11,114 nt of DNA from assembly GCA_025924495.1 (NCBI GenBank), contig JAICIG010000270.1, forward strand, positions 1-11,114, given 5' to 3'. Positions 1 through 6,701 of this stretch are shown here, in pieces (position 1 is the stretch's first letter; the number at the start of each line of letters is the position of its first letter). The notes beneath the pieces were generated by a model. The model had not been told where the DNA came from and searched no databases. It saw only the letters and a list, made by a program, of their open reading frames with translations. Both the position numbers and the translations under genes were made by a program. This DNA is from Pirellulales bacterium (GTDB lineage Bacteria > Planctomycetota > Planctomycetia > Pirellulales > JAICIG01).

Positions 1-10
1 CCGGTGAAAG

Positions 11-21
11 GATTTAGAATC
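11..21 (+). promoter_or_regulatory. Possible -10 box inside a small inverted repeat upstream of the Fur-family gene
   Basis: TAGAAT at 15-20 differs from the TATAAT consensus at one base and sits within GATT-tag-AATC (11-21), a 4-base inverted repeat. The -35 element would lie outside the window, so the promoter cannot be confirmed. Fur-family genes are often autoregulated through A+T-rich palindromes near the promoter, and this is the only A+T-rich patch in the 99 bases before the gene. Weak call. Confidence 0.2.
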
Positions 22-99
22 TAGGGTTGTCGCTCATTGGCGTCTGCAGAGCGGCTGGGGCGGGGCGGCCCTTCGATTCAGGTCAGTTAGCGGTTCTTC

Positions 100-606
100 A
101 TGGCTATGTCGCACGATTTCTCTCTCGGGACTGTCGAGGTTGCGCTTTCGCCGCTGGAGCGGTTCGAAGAGTTTGTCCAGAGCCGCGGCAAACGCAGATC
201 GTCGCAGAGACGGATCATCGTCGAACAGGTCTTCAGCCGCCACGACCATTTCGACGCCGACGATCTGTTGGCCCAACTCCGCGAGGTGGCCGACGAGCAA
301 AAGGTCAGCCGCGCGACCGTCTACCGGACTCTAGGCGAGTTGGTCGAGGCTGGGTTGCTGCGCGAAATGGACCTTAAAGGCCGCAAGGTCTATGAACACG
401 ATTATGGCTACCCGCAGCACGATCACCTGCACTGCCAGAAGTGCGACAAGCTGATCGAATTCAGCAGCGATGCACTCAAGGAAATCCGCGAAGCGGTCGG
501 TCGCGAGCATCAGTTTCGCGTCCTCGGCCATCGGCTGATCATCAACGGCATCTGCGCCGACTGCAGCCGCTCCAAGCGGAGAACCGGTCCGCTCGATTTG
601 ATCTGA
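100..606 (+). CDS. Fur-family metal-responsive transcriptional repressor
   Basis: A 168-residue protein of the Fur/Zur/PerR family, cytosolic dimeric repressors that bind DNA when loaded with a regulatory metal. The winged-helix recognition region is VSRATVYRTLGELVEAGLL (about 69-87). The metal ligands are well preserved: H48/H50 in the N-terminal domain, E99, and the HDHLHCQKC segment (107-115), which aligns with the H-rich HDHLICLDC region of E. coli Fur. H144 and a second CxxC (C152, C155) with C112/C115 form the usual structural zinc site. The N-terminus is about 15 residues longer than in E. coli Fur. The start is the ATG at 100; an ATG two codons later is equally possible. There is no Shine-Dalgarno; TTCTTC directly precedes the ATG. 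The gene is convergent with purB, 31 bases apart. Family membership is firm, but I cannot tell iron, zinc or peroxide sensing from sequence alone. Confidence 0.93.
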   Translation: MAMSHDFSLGTVEVALSPLERFEEFVQSRGKRRSSQRRIIVEQVFSRHDHFDADDLLAQLREVADEQKVSRATVYRTLGELVEAGLLREMDLKGRKVYEHDYGYPQHDHLHCQKCDKLIEFSSDALKEIREAVGREHQFRVLGHRLIINGICADCSRSKRRTGPLDLI

Positions 607-619
607 CGCCATTTAGTGT

Positions 620-658
620 GAGGCCGTCGAGCGATTTCTACACTCGTAACTCGGCCTC
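620..658. terminator. Stem-loop between convergent Fur-family and purB genes, possible bidirectional terminator
   Basis: GAGGCCG (620-626) pairs perfectly with CGGCCTC (652-658), and inside it CGAG (628-631) can pair with CTCG (643-646). The structure straddles the purB stop codon and lies in the 31-base gap between two convergent genes, where a terminator shared by both strands would be expected. There is no clear T-tract on either side, so a rho-independent mechanism is not proven. Confidence 0.35.
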
Positions 659-2071
659 GCCCGCTAAGGCGTTCGCATGTCGCTTGCGGATCGGTTCGAC
701 GACGTCCCGCACGAATTCGTCGACTTGTTCGGGCGCCCGGCCGACGAACCTGGCCGGATCGAGCGTGGCGGCCAGATCGATGCCGGCGAAGGCCGGGTCG
801 CGCTCCAAGCGGCTGATCAAATCGTTCGCGCCGCCTTGTTGCTTGACGACCGCTGCGGCCGCTTGACTGTGCTGGCGAATCCGTTCGTGCAGATCTTGCC
901 GGTCGCCGCCCTTGGCCACTGCGGCCATTAGAATGTTTTCCGTCGCCATGAATGGCAGCTCGGCCTGCAAGTGCTGGGCGATCACTTTGGGATAAACGAC
1001 CAATCCCGACGCGATATTCTGGTACAGCAGCAACAGTGCATCGACTGCCAAAAACGCTTGGGGCAGGGTCAAGCGGCGATTGGCGCTGTCATCGAGCGTC
1101 CGTTCGAGCCATTGCGAGGCGAGCGTCTGAGCGCCGCTCGATTCGAGACTGATCACAAAGCGCGCCAGCCCGCAGATCCTTTCAGCGCGCATCGGATTGC
1201 GCTTGTAGGCCATCGCCGAGGAGCCGATCTGCGACTCTTCGAATGGTTCTTCCAGTTCTTTCTGGCTTTGCAGAATGCGCAGGTCGGCGGCCGCTTTGGC
1301 GGCGCTTTGGGCGACGCCCGACAGCGTGGCGAGCACTTGCGCGTCGACTTTGCGAGAGTAGGTCTGGCCGGTCACCGGATAGCTGGCCGAGAAGCCGAGC
1401 TTGCGGCTCACCAGATCGTCAAACTGCCGGACCTTCTCGTGATCGCCCTGAAACAGCTCCAAGAAGCTGGCCTGGGTGCCCGTCGTTCCTTTGGCGCCGC
1501 GTGCCTTCAGCCCCGCGAGCCGCTGTTCGACCTCTTCCAAATCCTGGACCAGGTCATAAATCCATAAGCATGCTCGCTTGCCAATGGTCGTGGGCTGCGC
1601 GGGCTGCAAGTGCGTGTATCCCAGGCATGCCAGCGACCGCTGCTTCGAGGCGAAATCGGCCAGGCGGTCGATCACGCGTGCCAAGCCGTTGCGGACCATT
1701 TCCAGCGATTCGCGGATCAAAATCAAATCGGTATTGTCCGTCACATAGCAACTGGTGGCGCCCAAGTGGATGATGGGCCGTGCGCTGGGGCAAACGTCGC
1801 CATAAGCGTGGACGTGCGCCATCACGTCGTGTCGCAGCTTGCGTTCGTAGCGGGCGGCGGCTTCCCAGTCGATGTCCTCGACGTGCGCTTTGAGCTCAGC
1901 AATCTGCTGGTCCGAGACCGGCAGGCCAAGCTCCGCCTCGGCTTCAGCCAGCGCGATCCACAGCCGCCGCCATGTCTGAAACTTACGCGCGGGACTCCAC
2001 AGCCGGCTCATCTCGCGCGAGGCGTACCGGGCAATCAGGGGATTATCGTAATGTTCGTGCTGGTCAGACAT
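638..2071 (-). CDS. purB: Adenylosuccinate lyase (eukaryote-like long form)
   Basis: A 477-residue fumarase/aspartase-superfamily enzyme of purine synthesis. It splits SAICAR to AICAR plus fumarate, and adenylosuccinate to AMP plus fumarate, as a cytosolic homotetramer. Visible landmarks are HDVMAHVH (81-88), [10 protein letters not shown] (106-115), [12 protein letters not shown] with catalytic H154 (151-162), [10 protein letters not shown] (194-203) and the signature loop [11 protein letters not shown] (283-293) carrying the catalytic serine. Long stretches match the human ADSL sequence as I remember it, such as [32 protein letters not shown] and LPFMATENI, and the length is close to human ADSL. 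Short bacterial PurB proteins are about 430 residues. The start [18 protein letters not shown] is plausible because the ASREM segment aligns with the human N-terminal region. No Shine-Dalgarno is seen. The small membrane-protein gene lies 109 bases upstream on the same strand; that gap holds no other gene. Confidence 0.97.
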   Translation of the reverse strand: MSDQHEHYDNPLIARYASREMSRLWSPARKFQTWRRLWIALAEAEAELGLPVSDQQIAELKAHVEDIDWEAAARYERKLRHDVMAHVHAYGDVCPSARPIIHLGATSCYVTDNTDLILIRESLEMVRNGLARVIDRLADFASKQRSLACLGYTHLQPAQPTTIGKRACLWIYDLVQDLEEVEQRLAGLKARGAKGTTGTQASFLELFQGDHEKVRQFDDLVSRKLGFSASYPVTGQTYSRKVDAQVLATLSGVAQSAAKAAADLRILQSQKELEEPFEESQIGSSAMAYKRNPMRAERICGLARFVISLESSGAQTLASQWLERTLDDSANRRLTLPQAFLAVDALLLLYQNIASGLVVYPKVIAQHLQAELPFMATENILMAAVAKGGDRQDLHERIRQHSQAAAAVVKQQGGANDLISRLERDPAFAGIDLAATLDPARFVGRAPEQVDEFVRDVVEPIRKRHANALAGEAELRV

Positions 2072-2180
2072 AGGCGATGGCCAAGACGCGTAAGCGAAAC
2101 TACGAGTTTAACCCTTAAGTGCCGCCTCGCCAATGTCGCGGCCTGCGCCTTGCGGAGCATCGGCAGAGGGTTGGGTCAGC

Positions 2181-2345
2181 TTACCGGCTCCACAATATGA
2201 TTCGCGCCGCAGTCCAGGCGACCGCAAAGACCAGCGCCCAAATCGTTACGATGCCGGTCAGACCGAATCCCAGAGCCTCGTCGGGCGCTCGCTTGGTTTC
2301 GTCGCTCGACAGGCCAGTTGGCGTCTCGTACGGGTTTTCGTCCAT
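2181..2345 (-). CDS. Small single-span membrane protein with NPYETP N-terminus
   Basis: A predicted 54-residue protein of unknown function. The open frame extends upstream to 2408, but I place the start at the ATG at 2345. There the product begins MDENPYETPTG, a short polar, proline-containing lead I associate with many small planctomycete membrane proteins; this is recollection, not a search. A charged segment (DETKRAPDE) follows, then one hydrophobic helix from about residue 26 to the end (GFGLTGIVTIWALVFAVAW), with a basic tail ending IILWSR. It likely sits in the cytoplasmic membrane with the N-terminus in the cytosol. No Shine-Dalgarno precedes the ATG. It is read in the same direction as purB, 109 bases upstream of it, and divergently from the secreted-protein gene at 2494. 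There is no functional motif beyond the helix. Confidence 0.65.
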   Translation of the reverse strand: MDENPYETPTGLSSDETKRAPDEALGFGLTGIVTIWALVFAVAWTAARIILWSR

Positions 2346-2401
2346 GCCCGTAATTCTAGCCGTCGGCGCCTGGAAACACCGGCGACCGGCATTCATTTTC
2401 G

Positions 2402-2431
2402 TAGACACCGATCCCGCCGTCGCGTTACGAT
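2402..2431 (+). promoter_or_regulatory. Candidate sigma-70-type promoter for the secreted-protein gene
   Basis: TAGACA (2402-2407, one mismatch to TTGACA) and TACGAT (2426-2431, two mismatches to TATAAT) are separated by 18 bases. Transcription would begin near 2438, giving a leader of about 56 bases before the ATG at 2494. The position is sensible for the divergent gap, but the match is by eye only. Confidence 0.35.
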
Positions 2432-2493
2432 AGAAACACGGCTCGTCCCGGGTTTGTGGCAGTCCCAGCTTCGTGTCAATTGAGGAACTGTAA

Positions 2494-2844
2494 ATGCGCT
2501 ACTCGCGCGGCGTTTTGGTCGCAATCGCTTTCGCCTTCTCGATCTTTTCCGGTGCGGCAGCCCACGCCCGAATTGTCAAATCGCGCTCGGATTTGAACTA
2601 TGGTCCGAAAGTCGTACGCTATGATGCCCAAAAAGACGAGTTGGTCCGGCAAGAAAGTATCGCCACGCGGGCTCATCATGGGCGACCAGGGGGCGATTAT
2701 TCCTACACCGGCACGCGGCTGAAGCAGTACCAGTTTCACGGCAAGCAGGGCCGTGGCGGCATCTACGATGCGATCCAGGATTATCACCGCGAGCTGAAGC
2801 TCGATCCGGATCGTTACCAGTACCGACGCCGCCGCGAGTTGTAA
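2494..2844 (+). CDS. Small secreted basic protein, function unknown
   Basis: A 116-residue hypothetical protein. It has a textbook signal peptide: MRYSR, a hydrophobic core (GVLVAIAFAFSIF), and an AHA-R cleavage site after residue 25. The mature chain of about 91 residues would be exported. It is hydrophilic, rich in Tyr, Arg, Lys and Asp, with a tyrosine-containing middle (GDYSYTGTRLKQYQFHGKQG, 67-86) and a strongly basic end (YQYRRRREL). No known domain or catalytic motif is recognised, and there are no cysteines. The start is well supported: GAGGAA at 2482-2487 lies 6 bases before the ATG, one of only two good Shine-Dalgarno sequences in the window. A candidate promoter is at 2402-2431. 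The gene is convergent with the HD phosphohydrolase, whose stop lies 23 bases away. Confidence 0.75.
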   Translation: MRYSRGVLVAIAFAFSIFSGAAAHARIVKSRSDLNYGPKVVRYDAQKDELVRQESIATRAHHGRPGGDYSYTGTRLKQYQFHGKQGRGGIYDAIQDYHRELKLDPDRYQYRRRREL

Positions 2845-2863
2845 ACGCCGGCTGCGACTTGCG
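2833..2863. terminator. Imperfect stem-loop between convergent genes
   Basis: CGCGAGTTG (2833-2841) can pair with CGACTTGCG (2855-2863) over nine positions including two G-T wobbles, with a 13-base loop containing the stop codon of the secreted-protein gene. It lies between two convergent genes, where a terminator is expected. There is no T-tract, so the call is weak. Confidence 0.22.
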
Positions 2864-2867
2864 ACCG

Positions 2868-4268
2868 TCACATGTTCGTGCGGTCGTCGCTGCCGCCGGG
2901 ATCGACCAGGGCATCAAGGGCCGCCGAGAGCGCCTGATCGTGCTCGTTGGTCTCGGCGTAGATGCGGCAAATCCGATAGCTCAGCGGAATCTGCCGGAAC
3001 AATTCGCTGGCGGTGAGCTCGCGGATCTCGTTGCGCGCCGGGTCGAACAAAAAGTTCTGCCCGCTGGTCGGGCCGCGCGTGCCAGGCCGATGCACGTGGC
3101 GAGCCAGATCAACGCGCAGCGGCAGATCTCGCAATTCAGCGGGCAGTTGTGCTCGCAGCGCTCGCTCGACGAATTCCGGTTGGCTGAAGATGCTGCTCGA
3201 CTCAGCGGTCGCCGGCGAGAAGAACAAAGTCCGTTCACAGGCCATCCGCCAACGCACTTCGCGGCCGACAAATCGCTCCCAGCGGCGACCCAGTTCGCGT
3301 TTGGCGGTGTCGTTGCTGGCCGCCCAACGCACCGTGTCGACCAGCAATGACCACTCGGTGAATCGCAGGTATTCGTCGAGTCGCTCGAGCGGGTTGCCAG
3401 GGAACAGATGCTCCTTGCTCTCGGCGAACAGGTCGGCCAGCTGCAGGTCGATCGCCCGCACCGTGCGATGGAAATAGATCGAGCGAAACAGCTCCGCTCG
3501 CACGCCGATGAACCGCACCAGCGCGGGCAGTCCCCGGGCATGAATCGTCAGCCCGCGCTGGCTGAAAAAACTGTAGTGCAACAATCGCTCCAGGTCGAAG
3601 GCCCGATTGCTAAAGCCCGACATGTAGGCATCGCGGAGCACGAAGTCCATATTGTCGACGGTGTAGAGCCCGCAGAACAGGCTGCGCAGGTGAGAGAGCC
3701 AGCGCGGGGCGGCGGATTGGGTGGTGCCTTTGGGCCTCGTGATCAAGAAGGCAATTTGCTCCGGGTCGAGTTGTTCGCTGTCGTCAAGCTGGCCATGCGG
3801 ATTGCGGCGAACCCTTCGCAACAACTCGCCCAGTTCGTCACGAATGATTGCGCCGCCCAGCGTTTCGTGCGTGAGTCCAAAGCTGATCAGAAAATGCTCA
3901 TCGAAAAAATGGCCAAATGGACCGTGGCCGACGTCATGCAGCAAACCGGCGAGGCGCAGCAGCGATTCGACATAGGCGCGGCTGGGAACGTCGGGGCAGA
4001 CCTCGGCCAGACCGTCATACAGCGACGCGACAGCGCGGCTGGCCAGATGCATGACGCCCAGCACGTGCTGGAAACGGGTATGCTCCGCCGAGGGAAAGAC
4101 CCACCAGGCGGTCTGCAGTTGGTGGATCTGTCGCAGCCGCTGGACCCATGGATGATCGATGATCTCGCGTTCCGTCACTTCGCCCGTGGCGGCGCCTCCC
4201 TGGCTGGTGAAGGCGATGTAGCCGTGGACGGGATCGTGGCTTAATCCCTCAAGCTGAAAGTCTCTCAT
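2868..4268 (-). CDS. HD-domain phosphohydrolase, SAMHD1/YdhJ-like (probable dNTP triphosphohydrolase family)
   Basis: A 466-residue metal-dependent HD-superfamily protein. The N-terminal region carries the arrangement seen in the COG1078/SAMHD1 group: DPVHGYI (12-18), HTRFQHVLGVMHLA (63-76) with the first metal histidine H68, the HD pair in GLLHDVGHGPFGH (H111, D112), and VDNMDFVLRD (204-213), which supplies the last aspartate. FRSIYFHRTVRAID (261-274) resembles the YxxVYxHR segment of dNTPases. Characterised relatives hydrolyse dNTPs to deoxynucleosides and triphosphate, but many bacterial members are untested, so the substrate is inferred. The C-terminal third (about 330-466) shows no motif I recognise. 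No Shine-Dalgarno precedes the ATG at 4268. The dehydrogenase gene ends 54 bases upstream on the same strand, so cotranscription is likely. Confidence 0.88.
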   Translation of the reverse strand: MRDFQLEGLSHDPVHGYIAFTSQGGAATGEVTEREIIDHPWVQRLRQIHQLQTAWWVFPSAEHTRFQHVLGVMHLASRAVASLYDGLAEVCPDVPSRAYVESLLRLAGLLHDVGHGPFGHFFDEHFLISFGLTHETLGGAIIRDELGELLRRVRRNPHGQLDDSEQLDPEQIAFLITRPKGTTQSAAPRWLSHLRSLFCGLYTVDNMDFVLRDAYMSGFSNRAFDLERLLHYSFFSQRGLTIHARGLPALVRFIGVRAELFRSIYFHRTVRAIDLQLADLFAESKEHLFPGNPLERLDEYLRFTEWSLLVDTVRWAASNDTAKRELGRRWERFVGREVRWRMACERTLFFSPATAESSSIFSQPEFVERALRAQLPAELRDLPLRVDLARHVHRPGTRGPTSGQNFLFDPARNEIRELTASELFRQIPLSYRICRIYAETNEHDQALSAALDALVDPGGSDDRTNM

Positions 4269-4322
4269 CCCGCGGATTATGCCGCATGGCCGCGGGCGGC
4301 GTCTATGGGCGAAGGAAGCGGA

Positions 4323-5033
4323 TCATTCGTCCGCCTCTTCGCCCGGCACGGTGAGCGCTTGCCCGCTGTGCTGCGGACCCAAGGAGAGCAGGAACGGAAT
4401 GGCGCGTTCGGCCCAAGCCGCTGGGTCCGGATAGGCGCCGGCGCTAGGGCCGAAACAACTGCGCAGCATCTCGGTATCGATAATCCCCGGATTGAGCGGC
4501 ACGCAGGCCATGCCGGAGGGCAATTCTTCTGCGAGCGCCTGCGACAGGCCTTCAATGGCCCACTTCGTCGTGCAGTAAGGGGCCACCTCGGGCGATGTCG
4601 AGCGTCCCCAACCCGAACTGAAATTGACGATCACGCCCGATGAGCGCGCCGCCATGGCCGGCAGAAAATGGCGAATCACATTGGCCGTGCCGGAAATATT
4701 GACCGCCAGGAGTCGATCGAATTCCTCCGCGGTGATTTCCCACAGCGGCGCATTGCGATTCACGAGCGCCGCATTGTTCAACAGCAAATCGGGAACAAAG
4801 CCCGCGGCTGCGGCTTTGTTCGCCCAGGCCTTCACCTGCTCGTCACTGCTGACGTCGACAATTTCGAAGGCGTGGGGCGCCGGCCATCGGCGGCGCAGCT
4901 CGTCGATTGCTTGGGCGTTGCGGGCGCAGCCCCAGATGCGGTGTCCGCGAGCGATAAAACCCCCCGCCATGGCGCGACCGAGACCTCGACTGACCCCTGT
5001 AATCAGGATGTTCTTGCTTTGCTGCGGCGGCAT
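4323..5033 (-). CDS. Short-chain dehydrogenase/reductase (SDR), classical type
   Basis: A 236-residue cytosolic NAD(P)-dependent oxidoreductase with a Rossmann fold. Visible motifs are TGVSRGLG (12-19, dinucleotide binding), the NNAA strand motif (86-89), N112, the catalytic serine S140 in FSSGWG, Y153 and K157 in YCTTK, and the NPG turn (181-183). The catalytic Asn-Ser-Tyr-Lys tetrad is therefore complete and the length is typical of classical SDRs. The basic residue in the nucleotide loop (SRG) and the CARN end of strand 2 suggest NADP(H), but this is a guess. The substrate cannot be told. A GTG at 5042 could extend it by three codons, but AGGAAG at 5047-5042 sits 8 bases from the ATG at 5033 and directly abuts the GTG, so the ATG is chosen. 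It is probably cotranscribed with the HD phosphohydrolase 54 bases downstream. Confidence 0.92.
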   Translation of the reverse strand: MPPQQSKNILITGVSRGLGRAMAGGFIARGHRIWGCARNAQAIDELRRRWPAPHAFEIVDVSSDEQVKAWANKAAAAGFVPDLLLNNAALVNRNAPLWEITAEEFDRLLAVNISGTANVIRHFLPAMAARSSGVIVNFSSGWGRSTSPEVAPYCTTKWAIEGLSQALAEELPSGMACVPLNPGIIDTEMLRSCFGPSAGAYPDPAAWAERAIPFLLSLGPQHSGQALTVPGEEADE

Positions 5034-5041
5034 GACGTTCA

Positions 5042-5047
5042 CTTCCT
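5042..5047 (-). promoter_or_regulatory. Shine-Dalgarno site that fixes the SDR start
   Basis: On the minus strand this reads AGGAAG, with an 8-base spacer to the ATG at 5033. The alternative GTG start at 5042 overlaps it, so the ATG is the more likely initiation codon. Confidence 0.55.
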
Positions 5048-5123
5048 GGCGCTCTTGAGCGGCAATCCCGGCGGTCGAATGATGAAGAACTTGTTCACCC
5101 TACCCATCCGTCAGGGCCTGAGC

Positions 5124-5197
5124 AATCGATGGATTGGCGAACCGCCATCATCCATGCCGGCAATTGAACCTGCCTGCCTGGCAGCCTAGGATGGATT
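5124..5197. promoter_or_regulatory. Hairpin and repeated ATGGATT words in the divergent SDR/kinase control region
   Basis: The 215-base gap between the divergent dehydrogenase and kinase genes contains a hairpin: ATGGAT-TGGCG (5129-5139), loop AAC, CGCCA (5143-5147), two bulged bases, ATCCAT (5150-5155). The same word ATGGATT recurs directly at 5191-5197, so the motif occurs three times, once inverted. AATC (5124-5127) and GATT (5132-5135) form a further short dyad. These could be operator half-sites for a regulator of either gene. No convincing -35/-10 or sigma-54 element was found in the gap. Confidence 0.3.
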
Positions 5198-5248
5198 TGT
5201 GTCTCAGATTCCGCATTTCGTCGAGTTTCTCCGAGAATAACCCGCTCA

Positions 5249-6679
5249 ATGCGCTGGCCGATTCGCTATCAGATTCTGTTGCCCCTGGCCGGCATTATGC
5301 TCGCGGCGGTGCTGGGCGTCAGCGTGCTTAGCGCTTATTTGGCGGCGCAACGCGCCGAAGAGGACATCGACGAGCAGTTGCGCCGCGTGGCGCGGACCTT
5401 GCTGGATTCCAGCTTTCCTTTGAATGATGTCGTGTTACGGCAGATGGAAGGGCTGAGCGGCGCCGAGTTCGCGCTCAGTGATCGAGCGGGCAAGTTAGTC
5501 GCTTCCAGCCGGGTCTGGGACGTCGAATTGCCGAAGGCCGCTGCGCCGGTGGAACGTTGGCAAGACGTGAAGCTCGGCCCGACGGCCGAGATCGGCGGCG
5601 AGCGATACTTCCTGGCCGCCCTGCAAATGCGAGCTCGGGGCGCCGAGCCCCAATCGTCGCTCCTATACATTTTTTACCCCGAAAAACATTGGCGCGAAAG
5701 CCGACGCGCGGCGGCCTTTCCGCCACTGGCGATCGGCGCCGTTGCGTTGATGTTGTTCACGCTGTTGGCTGCAATCATCGCCTCCCGATTGAGCCGGCCG
5801 ATTCACCAGTTGCGAGCGCAAGTCGCGCGCCTGGCGCGAGGCGATTTTCGCACCGGTCCGCTACCGGCCCGCAACGATGAGCTCCGAGATCTTGCTCAAG
5901 GCATCAACTCGCTGGCCGAACAGTTGGCGGAAATGCGCCGCGCGATTCAGCGCGCCGAACGTCTGACGTTGCTTGGCCAGCTGAGCGGTGGCCTGGCACA
6001 CGATTTGCGTAACGACGTGACGGGCGCTCGCATGGCGGTCCAGTTGCACAAGCGCGCTTGTCGCCAAGGGGACGATGAGAGTCTCGATGTGGCGCTGCGA
6101 CAGCTCGCCTTGACCGAAGAACATTTGCAGAGGTTCCTGGCGGCGGGGCAGCAGGAGCAATTGAAGCGGGTTGCGTGTCGGATCGAAGACATCGTGGCAA
6201 ACGTGGCCCAGCTTGTCGAGCCTGCCTGCCGGCATCGCAAGGTCGAACTGACGATTGTTCCCGTCGGCGCCGGAGCCGCTGAAACGCACGTGCCTCGATT
6301 AGAGGCCGACCCGGAACAACTGCGGCATTTGCTAATGAATTTAATCCTGAACGCGGTCGAAGCCGCCGGCCCAGGCGGCTGGGTGCGGATCGAGCACGGC
6401 AGCCATGGCGATCGTTATTGCTACTTGCGCGTGCTCGACAGCGGCGCCGGGCCGCCGCATGAGTTCGTTGAACGGCTGTTCGAACCGTTTTCCACTACCA
6501 AACCCGAAGGGGTTGGTTTGGGGCTGACGGTTGCGCGCCAAGTGGCGGAGTCGCACGGCGGCCGACTGGAATTCTCGCGCCGCAACGGCGCTACCTGCTT
6601 TGAGCTTTCACTTCCCTTGGTGGCCGAACTTGAAACGCACGCCGTCGCGGATGATCCCCCGCTTATCGTCAATTCCTAA
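5249..6679 (+). CDS. Membrane sensor histidine kinase (NtrB-like, with HAMP domain)
   Basis: A 476-residue inner-membrane sensor kinase that should phosphorylate the response regulator encoded next to it. Segments in order: short cytoplasmic start; transmembrane helix (about 8-31); extracytoplasmic sensor of about 120 residues with no recognised fold; second helix (about 157-179); HAMP linker (about 180-232, with SRPIHQL and NDELRDLAQGIN); dimerisation/phosphoacceptor helix with H251 in GGLAHDLRND; then the ATPase domain with N-box LLMNLILNAVEAAG (361-374), G1 DSGAG (397-401), F-box FEPFSTTKPEG and G2 GVGLGLT (421-427). The proline that usually follows HExRN is Asp here (HDLRND), while N255, important for phosphatase activity in this kinase group, is kept. 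There is no attached receiver domain. Start at ATG 5249, with only a weak GAGAA upstream. The regulator gene begins 22 bases after the stop, so the pair forms an operon. The signal is unknown. Confidence 0.94.
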   Translation: MRWPIRYQILLPLAGIMLAAVLGVSVLSAYLAAQRAEEDIDEQLRRVARTLLDSSFPLNDVVLRQMEGLSGAEFALSDRAGKLVASSRVWDVELPKAAAPVERWQDVKLGPTAEIGGERYFLAALQMRARGAEPQSSLLYIFYPEKHWRESRRAAAFPPLAIGAVALMLFTLLAAIIASRLSRPIHQLRAQVARLARGDFRTGPLPARNDELRDLAQGINSLAEQLAEMRRAIQRAERLTLLGQLSGGLAHDLRNDVTGARMAVQLHKRACRQGDDESLDVALRQLALTEEHLQRFLAAGQQEQLKRVACRIEDIVANVAQLVEPACRHRKVELTIVPVGAGAAETHVPRLEADPEQLRHLLMNLILNAVEAAGPGGWVRIEHGSHGDRYCYLRVLDSGAGPPHEFVERLFEPFSTTKPEGVGLGLTVARQVAESHGGRLEFSRRNGATCFELSLPLVAELETHAVADDPPLIVNS

Positions 6680-6701
6680 CCTCCATCCCCGATTCTTCTT
6701 C

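Noticed and set aside
971..1567. Plus-strand open frames opposite purB
   Set aside because: Mirror frames of a strongly conserved enzyme; the translations have no motif, membrane helix or sensible start.
3408..4244. Long open frame (278 codons) on the plus strand opposite the HD phosphohydrolase
   Set aside because: It is antisense to a gene with clear HD motifs, has no recognisable domain, and high-GC coding DNA routinely leaves the opposite strand open.
6531..6701. N-terminal extension of the response regulator into the kinase gene
   Set aside because: The extra 57 codons overlap the kinase coding sequence in another frame and precede the canonical receiver start; the ATG at 6702 gives a standard NtrC N-terminus.
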